NCBI GenBank assembly: GCA_025964215.1
Contig: JAOPZG010000654.1
Coordinates: forward strand, 1-7,463
Length of the DNA: 7,463 nt
Direction: 5' to 3'
Origin: Conexibacter sp.
GTDB lineage: Bacteria; Actinomycetota; Thermoleophilia; Solirubrobacterales; Solirubrobacteraceae
Both the position numbers and the translations under genes were made by a program. The stretch's first letter is position 1, and every line of letters starts with the position of its first letter. Below the pieces are notes generated by a model. That model was given only the letters and a program-made list of their open reading frames with translations. It did no database searches and was not told the origin of the DNA. Shown here in pieces: positions 1 through 5,803 of the stretch.

Positions 1-1
1 C

Positions 2-217
2 ACCTGGCTCGAGCTGACCTGGGTCCGCCAGCAGTCAGACGTCGTCTGGGCCGCCGGCGCCGGGTCCAACCAGTACGAGCTGACCGGCGAGGCGAGCGAC
101 CCCGCGCCCGGCGTGCGGACGGTGATCGCGATCGACCGCACCGGCAACAACGCGCCGGCAACGGTCGACGCCACCGCCTACCGGTACCGCTGCGTGCTGT
201 CCAAGGTCAACGGCTAG
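2..217 (+). CDS. C-terminal 71 residues of an unrecognised protein (5' truncated by window edge)
   Basis: An open frame runs from the left edge to a TAG at 215-217 with no internal stop and strongly GC-ending codons, so it is probably the end of a gene that starts outside the window. The visible part is rich in Trp, Val, Thr and Tyr, alternates like a beta-sandwich, and has one Cys near the end (YRYRCVLSKVNG). That pattern recalls the closing strand of an Ig-like or other all-beta domain, but I do not recognise a family and no catalytic motif is visible. Its last 11 bases overlap the end of the convergent minus-strand reductase gene (stop at 207-209), so the two genes meet tail to tail with no spacer. 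Coding status is fairly likely; function is unknown. Confidence 0.55.
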   Translation, partial: TWLELTWVRQQSDVVWAAGAGSNQYELTGEASDPAPGVRTVIAIDRTGNNAPATVDATAYRYRCVLSKVNG

Positions 218-770
218 GCGCGTAGGTCTGCAGCAGCACGCCGTTCTCCAGTGCGCGCGAGGAGACGAGCGTCAGCGCCGTGAGGTCCTCGGTCTCCGGG
301 TAGAAGCGCAGGCCGGAGCCGAGGAGCAGCGGGAAGACCTGGAGGTTGATCTCGTCGACGAGGCCGCCGGCGAGCAGCGCGTGGGCGAGCGTGCGGGAGC
401 CGGCCACGAGGATCGGCCCGCCGTCCTGCTCCTTCAGCGCCGCGACGTGCCCGAGGACGCCGTCGCCGACGATCGTCGTGTCGTGCCAGTCGCTGGAGGT
501 CAGCGTGGTCGACGCCACGACCTTGGTCATGGTGTTGATCTTGTCGGCCATCGCGTCGTCGCGGCTCGGCCACGCGCCGTAGAAGCTCTCGTAGGTCACG
601 CGGCCGAGGAGCAGGACGTCGGCGGCGAGCTGCTCCTCGAGCTTGTAGGCGCCGAGCTCGTCGAGGAACAGCGGCCCGACCCAGCCGCTGTGGGCGTAGC
701 CGGGCTCGCCGCCCGGCGCCTGCATGACGCCGTCCAGCGAGATGAACTCCGTGATGATCAGCTTGCGCAT
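207..770 (-). CDS. Dihydrofolate reductase family protein (RibD C-terminal domain)
   Basis: 187 aa, the normal length for stand-alone RibD-C/DHFR-like proteins (YyaP/YwjB type). These share the NAD(P)H-binding fold of RibD and DHFR, but most have no proven substrate. Visible family features are the N-terminal strand EFISLDGVMQAP (residues 8-19), the nucleotide-contact segment LLLGRVTYESF (53-63), ILVAGSRTLAHALL (120-133) and DEINLQVFPLLLGSG (139-153). No deaminase domain is present, so this is not a full riboflavin RibD. The ATG at 770-768 is supported by GGAG (plus-strand 777-780) with a 6-nt spacer. It lies 67 bp downstream of the MarR gene on the same strand and may be co-transcribed with it, which would make it part of the same stress response; that is inference. 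Cytoplasmic: no signal peptide or membrane segment. Confidence 0.9.
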   Translation of the reverse strand: MRKLIITEFISLDGVMQAPGGEPGYAHSGWVGPLFLDELGAYKLEEQLAADVLLLGRVTYESFYGAWPSRDDAMADKINTMTKVVASTTLTSSDWHDTTIVGDGVLGHVAALKEQDGGPILVAGSRTLAHALLAGGLVDEINLQVFPLLLGSGLRFYPETEDLTALTLVSSRALENGVLLQTYAPSR

Positions 771-789
771 GAGGTGCTCCGTTCGTAGG

Positions 790-799
790 TGTCGCGACA
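790..799. repeat. 10-bp perfect palindrome in the MarR-reductase spacer
   Basis: TGTCGCGACA reads the same on both strands, 19 bp upstream of the reductase start codon in the 67-bp gap between the two minus-strand genes. GTCGCG (791-796) can also pair with CGCGAC (806-811) to form a small 6-bp stem. It could be a regulator site or a weak transcript structure. Palindromes of this size are common in such GC-rich DNA, so confidence in any function is low. Confidence 0.2.
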
Positions 800-837
800 G
801 AGACGCGCGACGCCCGCGGAACTCATCGGCGCTCGCG

Positions 838-1359
838 TCACTCCGTGGCGACCGCCGCAGAGCAGTCGACCACGTGTCCCGCCGTCGCCTGCTGGAGCAG
901 CTGGTACAACAACTCCCGCTGCTCGGCGTCGAGCGCGCCGAGGACGTCGTTCTCAGCGACGGCGAGCGCGCACTCCGCCTCGCGCAGGCGGGTGGCGCCG
1001 TCGGGCGTCAGCTCGACGATGTGGCGGCGGCGGTCCTCGGCGTCGCGGCGCCGGGCGATCAGGCCCGCCGTCTCGAGGTCGTTGAGCAACCCCACCAGGT
1101 TGGTCCGGTCGATGTGCAGCGCGGCGGCGAGCGCCTGCTGCGTCCCGTCGCCGTGGTCGCGCAGCACCGTCAGCGCCACGAGGTGCCGCGGACGCAGCCC
1201 GAGCGGCGCGAGCGCGGACTCCGAGCGCAGCCGGGTGAGCCGCGCGAGGTGATCGAGCAGCGCCGATGAGCGGTGGGTGTCCGTGGTGGTGCCGACGATG
1301 GGCCCGAGTCTACGGCAGTCCTCCGACTTGTCGTATGGTGTCAGCCGTTGGTGTTGCAC
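838..1359 (-). CDS. MarR-family transcriptional regulator
   Basis: A winged helix-turn-helix regulator of the MarR family, which normally acts as a dimeric repressor released by phenolic, quinone or oxidant ligands. The HTH lies at about residues 73-95 (TQQALAAALHIDRTNLVGLL). It is followed by the wing with the family signature D-x-x-D-R-R-R-x-x-V-x-L-T-x-x-G (106-121). Flanking helices at about 30-50 and 125-165 form the usual dimerisation region. The start is doubtful. The only in-frame ATG/GTG/TTG before the domain is GTG at 1359-1357, right after an in-frame TAA, giving 173 aa with a roughly 28-residue leader, and it has no clear Shine-Dalgarno. A good GGAGGA lies inside the leader but has no usable start codon behind it. 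Cysteines at 15, 130 and 166 are visible; a redox role is speculation. It is divergent from the azoreductase gene with 30 bp between start codons, so it most likely controls that gene and itself. Confidence 0.88.
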   Translation of the reverse strand: MQHQRLTPYDKSEDCRRLGPIVGTTTDTHRSSALLDHLARLTRLRSESALAPLGLRPRHLVALTVLRDHGDGTQQALAAALHIDRTNLVGLLNDLETAGLIARRRDAEDRRRHIVELTPDGATRLREAECALAVAENDVLGALDAEQRELLYQLLQQATAGHVVDCSAAVATE

Positions 1360-1373
1360 AAACCATTACGTAA
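1349..1373. promoter_or_regulatory. Candidate MarR operator region between marR-type and azoreductase genes
   Basis: Two adjacent symmetric elements lie around and between the divergent start codons. The first is an imperfect dyad, TGGT at 1349-1352 with ACCA at 1362-1365 (17 bp overall, further T/A match inside), which overlaps the presumed GTG start of the regulator. The second is a perfect 8-bp palindrome, TTACGTAA, at 1366-1373. This stretch is also the most AT-rich local sequence in a GC-rich window. The position fits an autoregulatory MarR operator, but I cannot place convincing -35/-10 boxes, and which dyad is bound is unknown. Confidence 0.4.
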
Positions 1374-1389
1374 GGACCAAGGACTTTCC

Positions 1390-2040
1390 ATGACGCCTTC
1401 GCATCTCCTCCACATCGACTCCTCCATCCAGGGCGAGCGCTCGATCAGCCGCCGCCTCACCGCCCGCGCCGCCGAGCGCTGGCGCGCGACCCACCCCGGC
1501 GGCACGGTCACCTACCGCGACCTCGGCGCCCAGCCGGTCCCCCACCTCGACACCGCCTCGGGCACCGCGCGCATGGTCCCCGCCGACCAGCACACCCCTG
1601 AGCAGGCGGCGTCCTACGCGCTGACCGAGGAGCTCGTCGGCGAGATCCGCGACGCCGACACCATCATCTTGGGCCTGCCCCTCTACAACTTCGGGCCGCC
1701 CAGCGCGGTCAAGGCGTGGGTCGACCACCTGATCGCGCCCGGCCTCTCGCTGGACCCCGCGACCCACGAGGGCTTGCTCGGCGGCCGCGACTTCCTCGTC
1801 CTCGCCGCCCGCGGCGGCGGCTACGGCGAGGGCACGCCGCGCGAGGGCTGGGACCACGCCGAGCCCTGGCTGCCGCACGGCATCAGCCTCACCGGCCTCG
1901 TCCCGCGCTTCATCGCCGCCGAGCTGACGCTCGCCGACGTCACGCCCGCGATGGCCGAGCTCAAGCCGCTCGCCGCCGAGAGCCTCGCCACCGCCGAGCG
2001 CCTGATCGACGACCAGTGGGAGCCCGCGCCGGTCGCCTAG
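1390..2040 (+). CDS. FMN-dependent NADH-azoreductase / NAD(P)H quinone reductase (AzoR-like)
   Basis: 216 aa, close to the roughly 200 aa usual for AzoR. These homodimeric flavodoxin-like enzymes use FMN and NAD(P)H for two-electron reduction of quinones and azo dyes; quinone detoxification is usually taken as the natural role. Features are the N-terminal strand and phosphate-binding loop LHIDSSIQGERSISRRL (7-23), the flavin-ring motif PLYNFGPPSAVKAWVDHL (97-114, matching P-x-Y-N-F in E. coli AzoR), and a glycine-rich ARGGGYGEG loop (140-148) where AzoR has SRGG. The ATG at 1390 has AAGGA at 1379-1383 with a 6-nt spacer, so I prefer it to the upstream in-frame frame that overlaps the regulator. 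The divergent MarR gene implies induction by an electrophile or quinone. Its stop codon is only a few bases from a possible minus-strand pseudogene end. Confidence 0.92.
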   Translation: MTPSHLLHIDSSIQGERSISRRLTARAAERWRATHPGGTVTYRDLGAQPVPHLDTASGTARMVPADQHTPEQAASYALTEELVGEIRDADTIILGLPLYNFGPPSAVKAWVDHLIAPGLSLDPATHEGLLGGRDFLVLAARGGGYGEGTPREGWDHAEPWLPHGISLTGLVPRFIAAELTLADVTPAMAELKPLAAESLATAERLIDDQWEPAPVA

Positions 2041-2134
2041 GACGGGCCGAGCTCCTCGACCAACTCGTACACCTCGCGTCCGGCGCGTGGAAGCGCGCGT
2101 AGCGCCGGCGGCCGTTGGACATGGGGTCGCTCAC
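2037..2134 (-). pseudogene. Possible degraded C-terminus of a VOC (glyoxalase/bleomycin-resistance-like) gene
   Basis: Read on the minus strand, a GTG at 2134-2132 opens VSDPMSNGRRRYARFHAP. After an apparent frameshift near 2080-2085 the neighbouring frame continues REVYELVEELGPS to a TAG at 2039-2037. Joined, this resembles the end of VOC-fold proteins, where a GxRxARFxDPxGxVYELVE pattern carries the last metal-ligand Glu. The stop overlaps the azoreductase stop by two bases, the same tail-to-tail packing seen at other junctions here. Upstream on the same strand, MGHVIADSVAGMEILGLVGSA ends in a TGA that overlaps the GTG. No intact frame covers the region, so if real it is a remnant. The resemblance was judged by eye on a short stretch and may be chance. 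Confidence 0.25.
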
Positions 2135-2151
2135 GCGGATCCGACCAGCCC

Positions 2152-2156
2152 GAGGA
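2152..2156 (+). promoter_or_regulatory. Ribosome binding site deciding the LLM oxidoreductase start
   Basis: GAGGA sits 5 nt before ATG 2162 and is the only purine-rich Shine-Dalgarno-like sequence before the three possible in-frame starts (2162, 2183, 2195). The rival model is a leaderless transcript starting at ATG 2195, as a TATGAC box (2182-2187) lies 7 bp before it. Confidence 0.4.
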
Positions 2157-2161
2157 TCTCC

Positions 2162-3031
2162 ATGCCGGCGACGCTATCCGCTATGACATGGCCCATGCGC
2201 GTCGCTCTGATGATCGAGGGCCAGGAGGACGTCACCTGGGAGGACTGGGTGGCGCTGGCCGAGAGCTGCGAGGCCTCGGGGATCGAGGCGCTCTTCCGCT
2301 CCGACCACTACCTGTCGGTCAGCGGCCACCACGAGCGCGGCGCGCTCGACGCGTGGGGCACGATCAACGCGCTCGCCGCCCGCACGACGACGCTGCGGCT
2401 CGGGACGATGGTCTCGCCCTCGTCCTTCCGCCACCCCTCGGTGCTCGGCAAGCTCGCGACGACGGCCGACCACGTCTCCGGCGGGCGCATCGAGCTCGGC
2501 CTCGGCACCGGCTGGTCGGAGGTCGAGCACACCGCCTACGGCTTCCCGTTCCTCCCCATGAAGGAGCGGATGGACGTGCTCGAGGAGCAGCTGACGATCA
2601 TCCACGACGGCCACTGGGGCGAGGGCCCGTTCTCCTTCAGCGGCGAGCACTACGCGCTAAGCGACCTCGACGCGCGCCCCAAGCCGGTGCAGAAGCCGCA
2701 CCCGCCGCTGATCCTCGGCGGCGCCGGCGGCCCGCGCGCGGCGCGCCTCGCCGCCCGCTTCGCCGACGAGTACAACACCGTGATGCCCTCGCTCGCCGAG
2801 ATCGCCGAGCGCAAGGCGCGCATCGACGCCGCGTGCGTGGCCGCCGGCCGCGCGCCGATCCCGTTCACGGTGATGGAGCCCGTCGACCTCTCCGACGTCG
2901 GCACGGCGCTCGCGCACCTGCGCGGCTACGAGGCCGCGGGCGTCTCGCGGATCTACCTCCAGCACCTGGAGCACCGCGACCTCGCGACGGTCGAGCTGAT
3001 CGGCCGCGAGCTCGTGCCGGCGCTGGCCTGA
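2162..3031 (+). CDS. LLM-class F420-dependent oxidoreductase
   Basis: 289 aa from ATG 2162. A luciferase-like monooxygenase TIM-barrel protein of the actinobacterial F420 type, expected to use coenzyme F420 for hydride transfer on an unknown substrate. Features are the N-terminal strand MRVALMIEGQE (12-22), FRSDHY (45-50), the cofactor-strand segment GRIELGLGTGW (108-118) followed by EVEHTAYGFPF, and PPLILGGAGGPR (181-192), the late-barrel phosphate-site Gly-rich strand. The F420 assignment rests on overall resemblance to the LLM F420 subfamily; an FMN user is not excluded. The start is uncertain: 2162 has a Shine-Dalgarno, while most relatives begin near M12 (2195). It follows the azoreductase gene on the same strand after 121 bp. 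It converges on the YcaQ-like gene with only 9 bp between stop codons. Confidence 0.88.
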   Translation: MPATLSAMTWPMRVALMIEGQEDVTWEDWVALAESCEASGIEALFRSDHYLSVSGHHERGALDAWGTINALAARTTTLRLGTMVSPSSFRHPSVLGKLATTADHVSGGRIELGLGTGWSEVEHTAYGFPFLPMKERMDVLEEQLTIIHDGHWGEGPFSFSGEHYALSDLDARPKPVQKPHPPLILGGAGGPRAARLAARFADEYNTVMPSLAEIAERKARIDAACVAAGRAPIPFTVMEPVDLSDVGTALAHLRGYEAAGVSRIYLQHLEHRDLATVELIGRELVPALA

Positions 3032-3060
3032 GCGCCGGCGCTACGCCGCGGCCAGCGCCG
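3018..3060. terminator. Inverted repeat across the convergent stop codons (candidate bidirectional terminator)
   Basis: CGGCGCTGGCC (3018-3028) is perfectly complementary to GGCCAGCGCCG (3050-3060), an 11-bp stem with a 21-base loop. The loop contains a second perfect palindrome, GCGCCGGCGC (3032-3041). The structure spans the TGA of the LLM gene (3029-3031) and the TAG of the YcaQ-like gene (3043-3041). It has no T-tract, so it is not a classic intrinsic terminator, but GC-only stems are common at actinobacterial gene ends. Part of the symmetry comes from both genes ending in Ala/Leu-rich codons. Confidence 0.45.
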
Positions 3061-4291
3061 CGCGCAGCGCCGGCGAGAGATCGCCCGCGCCGACGTCGAC
3101 CACATCGTCGAGCCCCAGCCACGCCGCCATCCGGCGCAGCTCGACCGCCAGCGCCTCCGCGGTCTCCGCCGGCGCGCCCGGCTCGGCGTGCGCGGCCTGG
3201 ACGAGCAGCGCGCCCGCGGCGCGGTCGCTCTTGAGGTCGACGCGCGCCACCAGCTCGTCGCCGAGCAGCAGCGGCAGCACGTAGTAGCCGTGGACGCGCT
3301 GCTCCTTGGGCACGTAGATCTCGATCCGGTAGCGGAAGCCGAAGACGCGCTCGACGCGCGGGCGCTCCCAGATCAGCGAGTCGAACGGGCCGACGAGCGC
3401 GCGTGCCTCCACGCGCCGCGGCACCCGCGCGCCCGGCGCGAGGTACGCCGGCGCGGACCAGCCCTCGACCGCGACCGGCAGCAGGTCGCCGTTCTCCACC
3501 AGCTCCGCCACCCGCGCCTTCGACTCGGCGCTGGGGAGCCGGAAGTAGTCGCGCAGGTCCGGCTCCGTCGCGATCCCCAGCGACCGCGCGGCGACCTTCA
3601 GCAGCGTCCGCTGCGCCTCGTCGTCGTCCGGCGTCGGCGCCGCCAGGATCGCCGCCGGGATCACGCGCTCGGGCACGTCGTAGAGCCGCTCGAAGCGCCG
3701 CCGCCGCGCGCTCGTGATCTCCCCGCTCCAGAACAGGAACTCCAGCGCGCGCTTGACGTCGGACCAGTCCCACCACGGCCCCTTCGGCGCGCGCGGCGCG
3801 TCGAGGTGCGCGAGCTGCGAGGCGGGCAGCGGCCCGCGGGTGCGCAGGTCGTCGAGGACCGCGGCGACGAGCTCCGGCCGCTCGGTCGCGATCCGCCGCA
3901 TCCCGCCCCACGCGTCGTCGTGCGCGCGGCGCATCCGCCAGCGCAGGTGCGGGTGCAGCTCGACGGGGATCAGCGACGCCTCGTGGCCCCAGTACTCGAA
4001 CAGCCGCCGCGGAGCGTAGTGCGAGAGCTTGTCGAGCAGGTCGACGTCGTACCCGCCGAGCCGCGAGAACGTCGGCAGATAGTGCGCGCGCTGCAGGACG
4101 TTGACCGAGTCGATCTGGATCAGGCCGACGCGGTCGATCACCCGCGAGCGCAGCGCGCGCGTGTCGACCGCCCGGCTCAGCGGCGGCTCGGCGAAGCCCT
4201 GGGCGGCGAGCGCGACGCGCCGCGCCTCGGCGGCGGAGAGGCGCTCGCGCCGGCGGCCGGCGGCGGGGGTCTTGGGTGGCGAGGCGGACAC
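3041..4291 (-). CDS. Winged-helix DNA-binding (HTH_42) protein, YcaQ-like DNA glycosylase
   Basis: 416 aa, about the usual length for YcaQ-type HTH_42 proteins (COG3214), which remove N7-alkylguanine adducts and unhook interstrand crosslinks. The putative catalytic Gln-x-Asp lies in GLIQIDSVNVLQRAH (Q59, D61), as in the YcaQ branch. Other family marks are FEYWGHEASLIPVELHP shortly after, GPWWDWSDVKRALEFLFWSGEI (winged-helix region), and a C-terminal block with VGPFDSLIWERPR and VHGYYVLPLLLGDELVARVDLKSDR. The start is GTG 4291-4289; the frame remains open far upstream only as antisense of the P450 gene and carries no family sequence there. The Shine-Dalgarno is weak. It is divergent from the P450 gene across 99 bp. 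Glycosylase activity is inferred from the motif; many actinobacterial members are untested. Confidence 0.88.
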   Translation of the reverse strand: MSASPPKTPAAGRRRERLSAAEARRVALAAQGFAEPPLSRAVDTRALRSRVIDRVGLIQIDSVNVLQRAHYLPTFSRLGGYDVDLLDKLSHYAPRRLFEYWGHEASLIPVELHPHLRWRMRRAHDDAWGGMRRIATERPELVAAVLDDLRTRGPLPASQLAHLDAPRAPKGPWWDWSDVKRALEFLFWSGEITSARRRRFERLYDVPERVIPAAILAAPTPDDDEAQRTLLKVAARSLGIATEPDLRDYFRLPSAESKARVAELVENGDLLPVAVEGWSAPAYLAPGARVPRRVEARALVGPFDSLIWERPRVERVFGFRYRIEIYVPKEQRVHGYYVLPLLLGDELVARVDLKSDRAAGALLVQAAHAEPGAPAETAEALAVELRRMAAWLGLDDVVDVGAGDLSPALRAALAAA

Positions 4292-4317
4292 GAGCGCGTC
4301 ATCTTGCCGTATGCGTT

Positions 4318-4333
4318 CTGACCGGATGGTCAG
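4318..4333. promoter_or_regulatory. 16-bp inverted repeat upstream of the YcaQ-like gene
   Basis: CTGACC, four bases, then GGTCAG: perfect 6-bp arms, 26 bp upstream of the YcaQ-like start codon and 57 bp before the P450 start. The size and position fit a dimeric repressor site for the minus-strand gene. No recognisable promoter boxes fix its relation to transcription. Confidence 0.3.
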
Positions 4334-4337
4334 CTCC

Positions 4338-4351
4338 GTGCGACACCGCAC
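4338..4351. promoter_or_regulatory. Minor dyad in the P450/YcaQ divergent spacer
   Basis: GTGCG, four bases, then CGCAC: perfect 5-bp arms. It lies between the 16-bp dyad and the 22-bp palindrome, making three dyads in about 60 bp. It is short enough to be chance in GC-rich DNA. Confidence 0.15.
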
Positions 4352-4356
4352 ACAAA

Positions 4357-4378
4357 TGTGACATCGATCGATGTCACA
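4357..4378. promoter_or_regulatory. Perfect 22-bp palindrome, candidate operator of the P450 gene
   Basis: The half-site TGTGACATCGA is followed immediately by its exact reverse complement, with no mismatch over 22 bp. It ends 12 bp before the P450 ATG, where a bound repressor would cover the promoter or transcript start. A third copy of the half-site core, GATGTCA, recurs at 4385-4391 and runs into the start codon. The length and symmetry suit a TetR- or GntR-type dimer. It is not a CRP site, because the TGTGA/TCACA spacing is 12 bp instead of 6. No such regulator gene is in the window, so the binding protein is unknown. Confidence 0.6.
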
Positions 4379-4390
4379 CTGGGTGATGTC

Positions 4391-5803
4391 ATGACCCTCG
4401 CACCCGAAGCCCCAGCCACGCCGCTGATCGGCAGCGCGCCGCCCTCGCCCGCCGGGCCCATCAGCGCCGAGGAGGCCGCGACGCTCCCGGCCCCGCCGCA
4501 GGTCGACCTCCCCCGCGCGCTCCAGGTCCTGCGCTTCAACCAGCGGCAGATCGACTTCGTCTTCGGCGCGCGACGACGGCTCGGCGAGGTCTTCCGGATG
4601 CAGGGGATCGTCCCCGGCGGCCCGGTGATCACCTCGCACCCCGACCACGTCCAGTCGCTCTTCACCGCCAAGCCCGAGCACGCGCACTCGCTCACCGGCG
4701 AGTCGCCGCTGCGCCCGATCGTCGGCCCCAACTCGGTCCTCACCGCGATCGGCCCGCGCCACCTGCGCCAGCGCAAGCTGCTGCTGCCGCCGTTCCACGG
4801 CGAGGCGATCGCCCGCTACGAGGAGATGATTGTCGAGGCGACCGACCGCGAGCTGGATCGCTGGCCGCTCAACACGCCGATCGCGCTCGCGCCGCGCATG
4901 CAGGCGATCACGCTCGACGTGATCATGTCCGGGATCTTCGGCATCGAGGGGACGCCGGAGCGCGGCACGCCCGAGCACGCGCTGCGCCGCGCGACCAAGG
5001 GCCTGCTGCGGGCCTCGACGTGGCGGACCGCGCAGCTCGCCGAGTTGATGAACATCGGCCGCGACGAGCCCGTGGGCATCACGAAGATCGGGCTCGACCT
5101 GCTCGACCGCCCGACCTACCAGGTGATCCGCGAGCGCCGCGCCGCCACCGACCTCGAGGATCGCCGCGACATCCTCTCCCTGCTGCTCCAGGCGCGGACC
5201 GAGGAGGGCGAGGAGCTCAGCGACCGCGAGCTGCGCGACGAGCTGCTGGCGCTCGTCCTCGCCGGCCACGAGACGACGGCCAACCAGCTCGCGTGGATCT
5301 GGGAGCGGCTGGTCCGCACGCCCGCGGCGCACGACCGCCTGCGCGACGCGGTCCGCGGCTCCGACGACGCCGCCTCGGCGCGGATCGTCGAGGCGACGAT
5401 CACCGAGGGCATGCGCTCGCGGCCGGTCATCCCGATCATCGGCCGCCGCGTGCTGGTGCCGTGGCGCCTGGGCGAGTACGCCGTGCCCGCCGACACGCCG
5501 GTGACGATGTCGATCCTGCTCGTCCACCACCGCGAGGACGTCTACCCGGACCCATTCGCGTTCCGCCCGGAGCGGTGGGACGACGACAAGCCCGGGACCT
5601 ACACGTGGATCCCGTTCGGCGGCGGCGTCCGGCGGTGCCTCGGCGCGGCGCTCGCGATGGCCGAGCAGCGCATCGTGCTGGAGGCGATGGCGCGGCGGTT
5701 GGACATCACCTACGTCGACCCGGAGCCCGAGCACGCCGTGCACCGCAACGTGACGATGATCCCCGCGGCCGGCGCGCGCGTCACCGTGCTCAGCCGGCGC
5801 TGA
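4391..5803 (+). CDS. Cytochrome P450 monooxygenase (CYP135/138-like)
   Basis: 470 aa, a full-length soluble P450. A heme-thiolate enzyme that inserts one oxygen atom into an organic substrate and needs separate redox partners (ferredoxin and reductase), none of which is encoded here. Visible landmarks are the C-helix segment RHLRQRKLLLPPFHGE, the I-helix oxygen-activation motif A291-G-H-E-T-T296, the K-helix E339-x-x-R342, FRPERW, and the heme loop F409-G-G-G-V-R-R-C416-L-G with the axial Cys416. Overall style, with a short Pro-rich leader and no membrane anchor, recalls mycobacterial CYP135/CYP138; substrate unknown. ATG 4391 follows GGTGAT (4382-4387), matching the extended anti-Shine-Dalgarno, only 3 nt away. 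A GTG at 4358 is in frame but lies inside the palindrome. The last 14 bases overlap the end of the convergent AlkZ-like gene. Confidence 0.95.
   Translation: MTLAPEAPATPLIGSAPPSPAGPISAEEAATLPAPPQVDLPRALQVLRFNQRQIDFVFGARRRLGEVFRMQGIVPGGPVITSHPDHVQSLFTAKPEHAHSLTGESPLRPIVGPNSVLTAIGPRHLRQRKLLLPPFHGEAIARYEEMIVEATDRELDRWPLNTPIALAPRMQAITLDVIMSGIFGIEGTPERGTPEHALRRATKGLLRASTWRTAQLAELMNIGRDEPVGITKIGLDLLDRPTYQVIRERRAATDLEDRRDILSLLLQARTEEGEELSDRELRDELLALVLAGHETTANQLAWIWERLVRTPAAHDRLRDAVRGSDDAASARIVEATITEGMRSRPVIPIIGRRVLVPWRLGEYAVPADTPVTMSILLVHHREDVYPDPFAFRPERWDDDKPGTYTWIPFGGGVRRCLGAALAMAEQRIVLEAMARRLDITYVDPEPEHAVHRNVTMIPAAGARVTVLSRR

Noticed and set aside
724..1269. Plus-strand open frames across the MarR gene
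   Set aside because: Arg-rich low-complexity translations opposite a clear MarR domain; shadows only.
2115..2143. TTGGAC as a -35 box for the LLM gene
   Set aside because: No -10-like TAnnnT follows at 16-18 bp spacing.
4357..4378. CRP/FNR-type binding site
   Set aside because: TGTGA and TCACA are present, but separated by 12 bases instead of 6, and the symmetry is perfect over the full 22 bp, which suits another regulator class better.
4358..4390. GTG 4358 as the P450 start
   Set aside because: It lies within the operator-like palindrome with no Shine-Dalgarno, and ATG 4391 gives a normal-length P450.
4292..5743. Long minus-strand extension of the YcaQ-like frame (up to 900 aa)
   Set aside because: It is the antisense of the intact P450 gene. 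The added residues are Arg/Ala/Asp/Val-rich, typical of shadow frames in GC-rich DNA, and family similarity begins only after GTG 4291.
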